From Petrolisthes cinctipes (lineage: Eukaryota; Arthropoda; Malacostraca; Decapoda; Porcellanidae): DNA of 64,000 nucleotides. The translations under genes were made by a program, and so were the position numbers. This document shows, one piece after another, positions 50,711-63,330 of the stretch. The notes below the pieces were generated by a model. That model worked only from the letters and a program-made list of their open reading frames with translations. It ran no database searches and was not told where the DNA came from. The stretch lies in NCBI GenBank assembly GCA_033782935.1, contig JAWQEG010001537.1:868001-932000 (forward strand), written 5' to 3'. The first letter of the stretch is position 1; the number at the start of each line of letters is the position of its first letter.

Positions 50711-52940
50711 ATGCACATATCGACTATGTGGAGCTAAAATATCGATTTTCAGCATGTTTTGGGCATGTATTTTGAAAATACTCTAACACGGAGTAGGCAT
50801 ATACAGATCGCTTCTGGCACCCAAAAATATCGATTTTTGGGGTGTTTTGAGCCTGAATTTGAGATATAAACGGGTACAGAAGATGCATGCACGTATCGAC
50901 TTTTTGCACCTAAAATATCGATTTTAAAGCATGTTTTGGGTCTGTATCTTAAAACTTTCTAGCAAGAAGTAGGCATGTACAGATTGCTTCTGGGACCAAA
51001 AAATATCGAATTTTCGAGTGTTTTGAACCTGAATTTGGGATATAGACGGGTACATAAGATGCATGCACATATCGACTTTGGGCACCTAAAATATCGATTT
51101 TGAGCATGTTTTGGGTCTGTATTTTGAAAATACTTTAACACGGAGTATGCACGTACAGATTGCTTCTGGGACCCAAATAAATCGAATTTTCGGGGGTTTT
51201 GAGCCAGAATTTGGGATATAACCGGGTACAGAGGATGCATTCACATATCGACTTTTTGCACCTAAAATATCGATTTTGAGCATGTTTTGGGTCTGTATCT
51301 TGAAAAACATTCTAGCAAGGAGTAGGCATGTAAAGATCGCTTCTGGGACCCAAAAATATCGAATTTTCTGGTGTTTTGAACCTGAATTTGGGATATAGAC
51401 GGGTACAGAAGATGCATACACATATTGACTTTTGTCACCTAAGATATAGATTTTCAGCATGTTTTGGGCCTGTTTTTTGAAAATACTTTAACACGGAGTA
51501 GGCATGTACAGATCGCTTCTGGGACCCAAAAATATCTAATTTTCGGGTGTTTTGAGCCTGAATTTGAGATATAAACGGGTACAGAAGATGCATGCACATA
51601 TCGACTTTGGACACCTAAAATATCTATTTATAGCATGTTTTAAGCCTGTATTTTAAAAACATTCTAGCACTGAGTAGGCATGTGCAGATCGCTTAAGGGA
51701 CCCAAAAATATCGAATTTTCGGAGTTTTGAGCCTGAATTTGAGATATAAACGGGTACAGAAGATGAATGCACATATCGACTTTTTGCACCTAAAATATCG
51801 ATTTTGAGCATGTTTTGGGTCTGTATCTTGAAAAAATTCTAGCAAGGAGTAGGCATGTACAGATTGCTTCTGGGACCCAAAAATATCGAATTTTCTGGTG
51901 TTTAGAACCTGAATTTGGGATATAGACGGATACATAAGATGCATGCACATATCGTCTTTGGGCACCTAAAATATCGATTTTGAGCATGTTTTGGGCCTGT
52001 ATTTTGAAAATACTCTAACACGGAGTAGGCATGTACAGATCGCTTCGGGGACCCAAAAATATCGAATTTTCGGGTGTTTTGAGCCTGAATTTGAGATATA
52101 AACGGGTACAGAAGATGCATGCACATATCGACTTTTTGCACTTAAAATATCGATTTTGAGCATGTTTTGGGTGTGTATCTTGAAAACATTCTAGCAAGAA
52201 GTAGGCATGTACAGATTGCTTCTGGGAGCCAAAAATATCGAATTTTCGAGTGTTTTGAACCTGAATATGGGATATAGACGGGTACAGAAGATGCATACCC
52301 ATATTGACTTAGGGCACCTAAAATATCGATTTTCAGCATGTTTTGGGCCTCTATTTTAAAAACACTCTTACACGGAGTATGCACGTACAGATCGCTTCTG
52401 GGACCCAAAAATATTGAATTTTCGGGTGTTTTGAGCCTGAATTTGAGATATAAACGGGTACTGAAGAAGCATGCACATATCGACTTCGGACACCTAAAAT
52501 ATCGATTTTTAGCATGTTTTGAGCCTATATTTTGAAAAAATTCTAGCACTGAGTATGCATGTACAGATCGCTTAAGGGACCCAAAAATATCGAATTTTCG
52601 AGTGTTTTGAACCTGAATTTGAGATATAGACGGGTACAGAAGATGCATACACATATTGACTTTGGGCAGCTAAAATATCGATTTTCAGCATGTTTTAGAC
52701 CTGTATTTTGAAAATACTCTAACACGGAGTATGTATGTACAGATGGCTTTAGGGACCCAAAAACATCGAATATTCGGGTGTTTTGATTCTGAATTTGAGA
52801 TATAAACGGGTACAGAAGATGCATGCACATATCGACTTTGGGCACCCAAAATATTGATTTTCAGCATGTTTTAGGCCTCTATTTTTAAAATACTCTAACA
52901 CGGAGTAGACACGTACAGATCGCTTCTGGGACCCAAAAAT

Positions 52941-52953
52941 ATTGATTTTCGTG
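52941..52953. other. 3-bp deletion variant attgattttcgtg (marker 3)
   Basis: The normal attgaattttcgggtg is shortened to attgattttcgtg, followed by ttttgagcctg. The same change is at 56,635, 59,076 and 62,061. The first three belong to the 21- and 14-monomer copies. The fourth shows that 62.0-62.25 kb is an older relative of the same segment, with the same following ttttatagcatg and gcttaagggaccc monomer. Confidence 0.87.
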
Positions 52954-53115
52954 TTTTGAGCCTGAATTTGAGATATAAACGGGTACAGAAGATGCATGCA
53001 CATATCGACTTTGGACACCTAAAATATCGATTTATAGCATGTTTTGGGCCTGTATTTTAAAAATATTCTAGCACTGAGTAGGCATGTGCAGAGTGCTTAA
53101 GGGACCCAAAAATAT

Positions 53116-53780
53116 CTAATTTTCGGGTGTTTTGAGCCTGAATCTGGGATATAAACGGGTACAGAAGATACATGCACATATCGACTATGTGGAGCTAAAA
53201 TATCGATTTTCAGCATGTTTTGGGCATTTATTTTGAAAATACTCTAACACGAAGTATGCATGTACAGATATCTTCTGGGACCCAAAAATATCGAATTTTC
53301 GGTTGTCTTGAGCCTGAATTTGAGATATAAACGGGTACAGAAGATGCATACACATATCGACTTGGGCACCTAAACTATCGATTTTCAGCATGTTTTGGCC
53401 ATTTATTTTGAAAATACTCCAACACGAAGTATGCATGTACAGATATCTTCTGGGACCCAAAAATATCGAATTTTCGGTTGTCTTGAGCCTGAATTTGAGA
53501 TATAAACGGGTACAGAAGATGCATACACATATTGACTTTGGGCACCTCAAATATCGATTTTCAGCATGTTTTGGGCCTGTATTTTGAAAATACTCTAACA
53601 CGGAATAGGCATGTACAGATATCTTCTGGGACCCAAAAATATCGAATTTTCGGTTGTTTTGAGCCTGAATTTGAGATATAAACGGGTACAGAAGATGCAT
53701 GCACATATCGACTATGTGGAGCTAAAATATCGATTTTCAGCATGTTTTGGGCATGTATTTTGAAAATACTCTAACACGGA
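53116..53780. repeat. Locally amplified monomers at the left of copy 2
   Basis: About four monomers share cagatatcttctggg, ttcggttgtcttgagcc and gaagtatgcatg, variants otherwise seen once or twice near 49,380-49,800. The left edge repeats gaatctgggatataaacggg of 49,445 at 53,140, an offset of 3,695 bp. The next bases jump to gactatgtggagc, which belongs further right in copy 1. The stretch is therefore a local reshuffle and amplification at the duplication junction. Confidence 0.75.
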
Positions 53781-56700
53781 GTAGGCATGTACAGATCGCT
53801 TCTGGGACCCAAAAATATCGAATTTTCGGTTGTCTTGAGCCTGAATTTGAGATATAAACGGGTACAGAAGATGCATGCACATATCGACTTTGGGCACCTA
53901 AACTATCGATTTTCAGCATGTTTTATGCCCTGTATTTTGAAAGTACTCTAACATGGGGTAGGCTTGTACAGACCGCTTCCGGGACCCAAAAATATTAAAT
54001 TTTCGGGTGTTCTGAGCCTGAATTTGAGATATAAACGGGTACAGCATATGCATGCACATATCGGCATTGGGCACCTATAATATCGATTTTTAGCTTGTTT
54101 TCGGCCTATATTTTGAAAACAGTCTAGCACTGAGTAGACATGTACAGATCGCTTCTGGGACCCAAAAATATTGAATTTTTGGTTGTTTTGAACCTGAATT
54201 TGAGATATAAACGGGTACTGAAGATGCAGGCACATATCGACTTTGGGTGCCTAAAATATCGATGTTTAGCTTGTTTTGGGCCTATATTTTAAAAAATATT
54301 CTATTACTGAGTAGGCATGTACAGATCGCTTGTCTGACCCAAAAATATCGAATTTTCTGGTGTTTTGAGCCTGAATTTGAGATATAAACGGGTACAGAAG
54401 ATGCATGCACATATCGACTATGTAGAGCTAAAATATCGATTTTCAGCATGTTTTGGGCATGTATTTTGAAAATACTCTAACACGGAGTAGGCATATACAG
54501 ATCGCTTCTGGCACCCAAAAATATCGATTTTTGGGGTGTTTTGAGCCTGAATTTGAGATATAAACGGGTACAGAAGATGCATGCACGTATCGACTTTTTG
54601 CACCTAAAATATCGATTTTAAAGCATGTTTTGGGTCTGTATCTTAAAACTTTCTAGCAAGAAGTAGGCATGTACAGATTGCTTCTGGGACCAAAAAATAT
54701 CGAATTTTCGAGTGTTTTGAACCTGAATTTGGGATATAGACGGGTACATAAGATGCATGCACATATCGACTTTGGGCACCTAAAATATCGATTTTGAGCA
54801 TGTTTTGGGTCTGTATTTTGAAAATACTTTAACACGGAGTATGCACGTACAGATTGCTTCTGGGACCCAAATAAATCGAATTTTCGGGGGTTTTGAGCCA
54901 GAATTTGGGATATAACCGGGTACAGAGGATGCATTCACATATCGACTTTTTGCACCTAAAATATCGATTTTGAGCATGTTTTGGGTCTGTATCTTGAAAA
55001 ACATTCTAGCAAGGAGTAGGCATGTAAAGATCGCTTCTGGGACCCAAAAATATCGAATTTTCGGGTGTTTTGAGCCTGAATTTGAGATATAAACGGGTAC
55101 AGAAGATGCATGCACATATTGTCTTTTGTCACCTAAGATATAGATTTTCAGCATGTTTTGGGCCTGTTTTTTGAAAATACTTTAACACGGAGTAGGCATG
55201 TACAGATCGCTTCTGGGACCCAAAAATATCTAATTTTCGGGTGTTTTGAGCCTGAATTTGAGATATAAACGGGTACAGAAGATGCATGCACATATCGACT
55301 TTGGACACCTAAAATATCTATTTATAGCATGTTTTAAGCCTGTATTTTAAAAACATTCTAGCACTGAGTAGGCATGTGCAGATCGCTTAAGGGACCCAAA
55401 AATATCGAATTTTCGGAGTTTTGAGCCTGAATTTGAGATATAAACGGGTACAGAAGATGAATGCACATATCGACTTTTTGCACCTAAAATATCGATTTTG
55501 AGCATGTTTTGGGTCTGTATCTTGAAAAAATTCTATCAAGGAGTAGGCATGTACAGATTGCTTCTGGGACCCAAAAATATCGAATTTTCTGGTGTTTAGA
55601 ACCTGAATTTGGGATATAGACGGATACATAAGATGCATGCACATATCGTCTTTGGGCACCTAAAATATCGATTTTGAGCATGTTTTGGGCCTGTATTTTG
55701 AAAATACTCTAACACGGAGTAGGCATGTACAGATCGCTTCTGGGACCCAAAAATATCGAATTTTCGGGTGTTTTGAGCCTGAATTTGAGATATAAACGGG
55801 TACAGAAGATGCATGCACATATCGACTTTTTGCACTTAAAATATCGATTTTGAGCATGTTTTGGGTGTGTATCTTGAAAACATTCTAGCAAGAAGTAGGC
55901 ATGTACAGATTGCTTCTGGGAGCCAAAAATATCGAATTTTCGAGTGTTTTGAACCTGAATATGGGATATAGACGGGTACAGAAGATGCATACCCATATTG
56001 ACTTAGGGCACCTAAAATATCGATTTTCAGCATGTTTTGGGCCTCTATTTTAAAAACACTCTTACACGGAGTATGCACGTACAGATCGCTTCTGGGACCC
56101 AAAAATATTGAATTTTCGGGTGTTTTGAGCCTGAATTTGAGATATAAACGGGTACAGAAGAAGCATGCACATATCGACTTCGGACACCTAAAATATCGAT
56201 TTTTAGCATGTTTTGAGCCTATATTTTGAAAAAATTCTAGCACTGAGTATGCATGTACAGATCGTTTAAGGGACCCAAAAATATCGAATTTTCGAGTGTT
56301 TTGAACCTGAATTTGAGATATAGACGGGTACAGAAGATGCATACACATATTGACTTTGGGCAGCTAAAATATCGATTTTCAGCATGTTTTAGACCTGTAT
56401 TTTGAAAATACTCTAACACGGAGTATGTATGTACAGATGGCTTTAGGGACCCAAAAACATCGAATATTCTGGTGTTTTGATTCTGAATTTGAGATATAAA
56501 CGGGTACAGAAGATGCATGCACATATCGACTTTGGGCACCCAAAATATTGATTTTCAGCATGTTTTAGGCCTCTATTTTTAAAATACTCTAACACGGAGT
56601 AGACACGTACAGATCGCTTCTGGGACCCAAAAATATTGATTTTCGTGTTTTGAGCCTGAATTTGAGATATAAACGGGTACAGAAGATGCATGCACATATC

Positions 56701-56818
56701 GACTTTGGACACCTAAAATATCGATTTATAGCATGTTTTGGGCCTGTATTTTAAAAATATTCTAGCACTGAGTAGGCATGTGCAGAGTGCTTAAGGGACC
56801 CAAAAATATCTAATTTTA
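53781..56818. repeat. 21-monomer tandem duplication, copy 2
   Basis: This copy matches copy 1 in order and in nearly all bases up to about 56,818. There copy 1 continues aattttcgggtgttttg and copy 2 continues aattttagggtgttctg. Single differences include gcttcggggaccc at 52,043 against gcttctgggaccc at 55,737. From 55,728 onward the copy is also the left end of the 14-monomer duplication. Confidence 0.88.
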
Positions 56819-58200
56819 GGGTGTTCTGAGCCTGAATTTAAGATATAAACGGGTACAGAAGATGCATGCACATATCGACTTTTTGCACCTAAAATATCGA
56901 TTTTGAGCATGTTTTGGTCTGTATCTTGAAAACTTTCTAGCAAGAAGTAGGCATGTACAGATTGCTTCTGGGACCCAAAAATATCGAATTTTTTAATTGT
57001 TTTGAACCTGAATTTGGGATATAGACGGGTACAGAAGATGCATGCACATATTGACTTTAGGCAGCTAAAATATCGATTTACAGCATGTTTTGGGCCTCTA
57101 TTTTAAAAACACTCTAACACGGAGTATGCACGTACAGATCGCTTCTGGGACCCAAAAATATCGAATTTTCGGGTGTTTTGAGCAAGAATTTGAGATATAA
57201 ACGGGTACAGAGGATGCATGCACATATGGACTTTGGGCACCTAAAATATCGATTTTTAGTATGTTTTGGGCCTGTATTTTAAAAATACTCTAACACGGAG
57301 TAGACATGTACAGATCGCTTTTGGGACCCAAAAATATCGAATTTTCGGGTGTTTTGAGCCTGAATTTGGGATATAAACGGGTACAGAAGAAGCATACACA
57401 TATCGACGTTGGACACATAAAATATCGATTTTTAGCATGTTTTGAGCCTATATTTTGAAAACATTCTAGCACTGAGTATGCATGTACAGATCGCAGAAGG
57501 GACCCAAAAATATGGATTTTTCGGGTGTTTTGAGCTTGAATTTGAGATATAAATGGGTACAGAAGATGCATGCACATATCGACTTTGACACCCAAAATAT
57601 CGATTTTTAGTATGTTTTGGGCGTATAATATGAAAATATTCTAGCACTGTGTAGGCATGTACAAATCGCTTCTGGGACCCAAAAATATCGAATTTTCGGG
57701 TGTTTTGAGCCAGAATTTGGGATATAACCGTGTACAGAGGATGCGTGCACTTATCGACTTTTTGCACCTAAAATATCGATTTTGAGCATGTTTTGGGTCT
57801 GTATCTTGAAAACATTCTAGCAAGGAGTAGGCATGTACAGATCACTTCTGGGACCCAAAAATATCGAGTTTTCTGGTGTTTTGAACCAGAATTGGGGATA
57901 TAGACGGGTACCGAAGATGCATACACATATTGCCTTTGGGCACCTAAAATATAGATTTTCAGCATGTTTTAGGCCTGTATTTTGAAAATACTTTATCACG
58001 GAGTAGGCAGGTACAGATCGCTTCTGGGACACAAAAATATCGATTTTTTGGGTGTTTTGAGTCTGAATTTGAGATATAAACGGGTACAGAAGATGCATGC
58101 ACATATCGACTTTGGGCACCCAAAATATCGATTTTGATCATGTTTTGGGCCTGTATTTTTAAAATACTCTAACACGGAGTAGACACGTACAGATCGCTTC
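55728..58200. repeat. 14-monomer tandem duplication, copy 1
   Basis: Copy 1 and the next are offset by 2,460 bp at the left (14 monomers less 4 bp) and by 2,440-2,441 bp after a 19-bp net deletion in copy 2. The left third comes from the 21-monomer block; the rest (56,818-58,200) is present only in this pair. Shared markers are gcagaagggaccc (about 57,493 and 59,933), cgaattttttaattg, ccgtgtacagaggatgcgtgc and gagtaggcaggtacag. Confidence 0.9.
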
Positions 58201-60650
58201 TGGGACCCAAAAATATCGAATTTTCGGGTGTTTTGAGCCTGAATTTGAGATATAAACGGGTACAGAAGATGCATGCACATATCGACTTTTTGCACTTAAA
58301 ATATCGATTTTGAGCATGTTTTGGGTGTGTATCTTGAAAACATTCTAGCAAGAAGTAGGCATGTACAGATTGCTTCTGGGAGCCAAAAATATCGAATTTT
58401 CGAGTGTTTTGAACCTGAATATGGGATATAGGATATGGGATATTTAGGGCACCTAAAATATCGATTTTCAGCATGTTTTGGGCCTCTATTTTAAAAACAC
58501 TCTTACACGGAGTATGCACGTACAGATCGCTTCTGGGACCCAAAAATATTGAATTTTCGGGTGTTTTGAGCCTGAATTTGAGATATAAACGGGTACAGAA
58601 GAAGCATGCACATATCGACTTCGGACACCTAAAATATCGATTTTTAGCATGTTTTGAGCCTATATTTTTAAAAAATTCTAGCACTGAGTATGCATGTACA
58701 GATCGCTTAAGGGACCCAAAAATATCGAATTTTCGAGTGTTTTGAACCTGAATTTGAGATATAGACGGGTACAGAAGATGCATACACATATTGACTTTGG
58801 GCAGCTAAAATATCGATTTTCAGCATGTTTGAGACCTGTATTTTGAAAATACTCTAACACGGAGTATGTATGTACAGATGGCTTTAGGGACCCAAAAACA
58901 TCGAATATTCGGGTGTTTTGATTCTGAATTTGAGATATAAACGGGTACAGAGGATGCATGCACATATCGACTTTGGGCACCCAATATATTGATTTTCAGC
59001 ATGTTTTAGGCCTCTATTTTTAAAATACTCTAACACGGAGTAGACACGTACAGATCGCTTCTGGGACCCAAAAATATTGATTTTCGTGTTTTGAGCCTGA
59101 ATTTGAGATATAAACGGGTACAGAAGATGCATGCACATATCGACTTTGGACACCTAAAATATCGATTTATAGCATGTTTTGGGCCTGTATTTTAAAAATA
59201 TTCTAGCACTGAGTAGGCATGTGCAGAGTGCTTAAGGGACCCAAAAATATCTAATTTTCGGAGTTTTGAGCCTGAATTTAAGATATAAACGGGTACAGAA
59301 GATGCATGCAAATATCGACTTTTTGCACCTAAAATATCGATTTTGAGCATGTTTTGGTCTGTATCTTGAAAACTTTCTAGCAAGAAGTAGGCATGTACAG
59401 ATTGCTTCTGGGACCCAAAAATATCGAATTTTTTAATTGTTTTGAACCTGAATTTGGGATATAGACGGGTACAGAAGATGCATGCACATATTGACTTTAG
59501 GCAGCTAAAATATCGATTTACAGCATGTTTTGGGCGTCTATTTTAAAAACACTCTAACACGGAGTATGCACGTACAGATCGCTTCTGGGACCCAAAAATA
59601 TCGAATTTTCGGGTGTTTTGAGCAAGAATTTGAGATATAAACGGGTACAGAGGATGCATGCACATATGGACTTCGGGCACCTAAAATATCGATTTTTAGT
59701 ATGTTTTGGGCCTGTATTTTAAAATTACTCTAACACGGAGTAGACATGTACAGATCGCTTTTGGGACCCAAAAATATCGAATTTTCGGGTGTTTTGAGCC
59801 TGAATTTGGGATATAAACGGGTACAGAAGAAGCATACACATATCGACGTTGGACACATAAAATATCGATTTTTAGCATGTTTTGAGCCTATATTTTGAAA
59901 ACATTCTAGCACTGAGTATGCATGTACAGATCGCAGAAGGGACCCAAAAATATGGATTTTTCGGGTGTTTTGAGCTTGAATTTGAGATATAAATGGGTAC
60001 AGAAGATGCATGCACATATCGACTTTGACACCCAAAATATCGATTTTTAGTATGTTTTGGGCGTATAATATGAAAATATTCTAGCACTGTGTAGGCATGT
60101 ACAAATCGCTTCTGGGACCCAAAAATATCGAATTTTCGGGTGTTTTGAGCCAGAATTTGGGATATAACCGTGTACAGAGGATGCGTGCACTTATCGACTT
60201 TTTGCACCTAAAATATCGATTTTGAGCATGTTTTGGGTCTGTATCTTGAAAACATTCTAGCAAGGAGTAGGCATGTACAGATCACTTCTGGGACCCAAAA
60301 ATATCGAGTTTTCTGGTGTTTTGAACCAGAATTGGGGATATAGACGGGTACCGAAGATGCATACACATATTGCCTTTGGGCACCTAAAATATAGATTTTC
60401 AGCATGTTTTAGGCCTGTATTTTGAAAATACTTTATCACGGAGTAGGCAGGTACAGATCGCTTTTGGGACACAAAAATATCGATTTTTTGGGTGTTTTGA
60501 GTCTGAATTTGAGATATAAACGGGTACAGAAGATGCATGCACATATCGACTTTGGGCACCCAAAATATCGATTTTGATCATGTTTTGGGCCTGTATTTTT
60601 AAAATACTCTAACACGGAGTAGACACGTACAGATCGCTTCTGGGACCCAA
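58190..60650. repeat. 14-monomer tandem duplication, copy 2
   Basis: The junction lies around 58,188-58,210 in cgtacagatcgcttctgggaccc. The copy ends at 60,650, where gggacccaa is followed by ataaatcg rather than aaatatcg. Apart from the scar at 58,431-58,446 it differs from copy 1 by scattered single bases, for example cttcgggcacc near 59,671 against ctttgggcacc near 57,231. Confidence 0.9.
58428..58448. other. 19-bp net deletion with repeated filler (off-register scar)
   Basis: Copy 1 reads gggatatagacgggtacag and continues to gacttagggc (about 55,970-56,009). Copy 2 reads gggatata, then ggatatgggatat, then ttagggc. The 32 bases between the two anchors are replaced by 13 bases that look like a reuse of the local ggatat. 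Copied filler of this kind is typical of end-joining repair after a break. It is private to this copy. Confidence 0.88.
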
Positions 60651-62250
60651 ATAAATCGAATTTTCGGGTGTTCTGAGCCTGAATTTGAGATATGAACGGG
60701 TACAGAAGATGCATGCACATATCGACTTTTTGCACCTAAAATATCGATTTTGAGTGTGTTTTGGTCTGTATCTTGAAAACTTTCTAGCAAGGAGTAGGCA
60801 TGTACAGATTGCTTCTGGGACCCCAAAATATCGAATTTTCTGGTGTTTTGAACCTGAATTAGGGATATACACGGGTACAGAAGATGCATACACATATTGA
60901 CTTTGGGCACATAAAATATCGATTTTCAGCATGTTTTGGGCCTGTATTTTAAAAACACTTTAACACGGAGTATGCACGTACAGATCGCTTCTGGGACCCA
61001 AAAATATTGAATTTTCGGGTGTTTTGAGCCTGAATTTGAGATATAAACGGGTACAGAAGATGCATGCAGATATCGACTTTGGGCACCCAAAATATCGATT
61101 TTGAGCATATTTTGGGCCTGTAGTTTTAAAATACTCTAACACGGAGTAGACACGTACATATCGCTTCTGGGACACAAAAATATCGAATTTTTGGTTGTTT
61201 TGAGCCTGAATTTGAGATATAAACGGGTACAGAAGATGCATGAACATATCGACTTTGGGCACCCAAAATATCGATTTTTAGCATCTTCTGAGCCTCTATT
61301 TTGAAAATATTCTAGCACTGAGTAGGCATGTACAGATCGCTTCTGGGACCCAAAAATATTGAATTTTCGGGTGTTTTGAGCCTGAATTTGAGATATAACT
61401 GGGTACAGAGAATGCATACACATATTGACTTTGTGCACCTAAAATATCAATTTTCAGCATGTTTTGGGCCTGCATTTTAAAAACACCCTAACACGGAGTA
61501 TGCATGTACAGATCGCTTCTGGGACACAAAAATATTGATTTTTTGGGTGTTTTGAGCCTTAATTTGAGATATAAACGGGTACAGAAGATGCATGCACAAA
61601 TCGACATTTTGCACCTAAAATATCGATTTTGAGCATGTTTTGGTCTGTATCTTGAAAACATTCTAGCAAGGAGTAGGCATGTACAGATCGCTTCTGGGAC
61701 CCAGAAATATCGAATTTTCTGGTGTTTTGAACCTGAATATGGGATATAGACTTGTACAGAAGATGCATACACATATTGACTTTGGGCACCTAAAATATCG
61801 ATTTTCAGCATGTTTTGGGCCTTTATTTTGAAAATACTCTAACACGGAGTAGACATGTACAGATCGCTTCTGGGACCCAAAAATATCGAATTTTTGGGTG
61901 TTTTTAGCCTGAATTTGAGATATAAATGGGTACAGAAGATGCATGCACATATCGACTTTGAGCACCTAAAATATCGATTTTGAGCATATTTTGGGCCTGA
62001 ATTTTGAAAATACTCTAACACGGAGTAGGCATGTACAGATCGCTTCTAGGACCCAAAAATATTGATTTTCGTGTTTTGAGCCTGAATTTGAGATATAAAC
62101 GGGTACAGAAGATGCATGCACATATCGACTTTGGACACCTAAAATATCGATTTATAGCATGTTTTGGGCCTGTATTTAAAAAATATTCTAGCACTGAGTA
62201 GGCATGTACAGATCGCTTAAGGGACCCAAAAATATCTAATTTCCGGGTGT
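60651..62250. repeat. Mixed monomers right of the 14-monomer duplication
   Basis: About nine monomers of several classes are present. Variants seen earlier reappear: gggacccaaataaatcg with gttctgagcc (as near 11,030 and 12,440), atatcaattttcagc (about 61,447) and the 3-bp deletion marker at 62,061. I found no long near-identical pair inside this stretch and no other kind of sequence. Confidence 0.78.
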
Positions 62251-62449
62251 TTTGAGCCTGAATTTAAGATATAAACGGGTACAGAAGATGCATGCACATA
62301 TTGACTATGGGCAGCTAAAATATCGATTTTCAGCATGTTTTGGGCCTGTATTTTGAAAATACTTAAACACGGAGTAGGCATATACAGATTGCATCTGGGA
62401 CCCAAAAATATCGAATTTTCGGGTGTTTTGAGCCTAAATTTGAGATATA

Positions 62450-63330
62450 AACTGGTACAGAACATCCATGCACATAACGACTTGGGACACCTAAAATATA
62501 CATTTTTAGCATGTTTTAAACCTATATTTTAAAAACATTCTAGCACTGAGTAAACATGTACAGATCGCTTCCGGAACCTAAAACTACTGAATATTCGGGT
62601 GTTTTGAGCTTGAATTTGAGATGTAAACCGGTACTGAAGATGCATGCACATATCGACTTTGGGCACCTAAAATATCGATTTAAGGCTTGTTTTGGACCTG
62701 TATTTTGAAAATACTCTAACACGTAGTAGGCATGTACATATCGCTTTTCATTCCTAAAAATATCGAACTTTCGGGTGTTTTGAGCCTGAATTTGAAATAT
62801 AAACGGGTACAGTAGATGCATGCACATATCGACTTTGGACACCAAAAATATCGATTTTTAGCATGTACTGAGTCTATATTTTGAAAACATTTTAGCAGTG
62901 CGTAGGCATATACAGATCGCTTCTGGGACCCAAAAATATCGAATTTTTGGGTGTTTTGAGCCTGAATTTAAGATATAAACGGGTACTGAAGATGCATGCA
63001 CATATCGACTTTTTGCACCTAAAATATCGATTTTGGGCATGTTTTGGGTCTGTATCTTGAAAACATTCTAGCATGCAGTAGGCATATACAGGTTGCTTCT
63101 GGGACCAAAAAATATCGAATTTTCGGGTGTTTTGAGCCTGAATTTGAGATATAAATGAGTACAGAAGATGCATGCACATATCGACTTGGGACACCTAAAA
63201 TATAAATTTTTAGCATCTTTTAAACCCAAATTTAAAAAACATTCTAGCACTGAGTAAACATGTACAGATCGCTTCTGGAACTTAAAACTATTGAATATTC
63301 GGGTGTTTTGAGCCTGAATTTGAGATATAA
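62450..63330. repeat. 4-monomer repeat with ttttaaacc marker
   Basis: The sequence gacttgggacacctaaaatata followed by tttttagc and ttttaaacc, then agtaaacatgtacag and ttgaatattcggg or ctgaatattcggg, occurs near 62,480-62,600 and again near 63,186-63,305. The two are about 707 bp apart (4 monomers plus about 3 bp). A third member lies near 47,730-47,850. Confidence 0.75.

Larger units (their letters stand above)
49420..53115. repeat. 21-monomer tandem duplication, copy 1
   Basis: Collinear with copy 2 at an offset of 4,046 bp from about 49,735 to 50,340 and at 3,694 bp from about 50,715 to 53,115. The change of 352 bp is two monomers present only in copy 1. Shared markers are gttttatgccctg, gtaggcttgtacagaccgc, cagcatatgcatgc, tatcgatgtttagcttg, gcttgtctgacc, ttttaaagcatg and the 3-bp deletion at 52,941. 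Confidence 0.88.
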
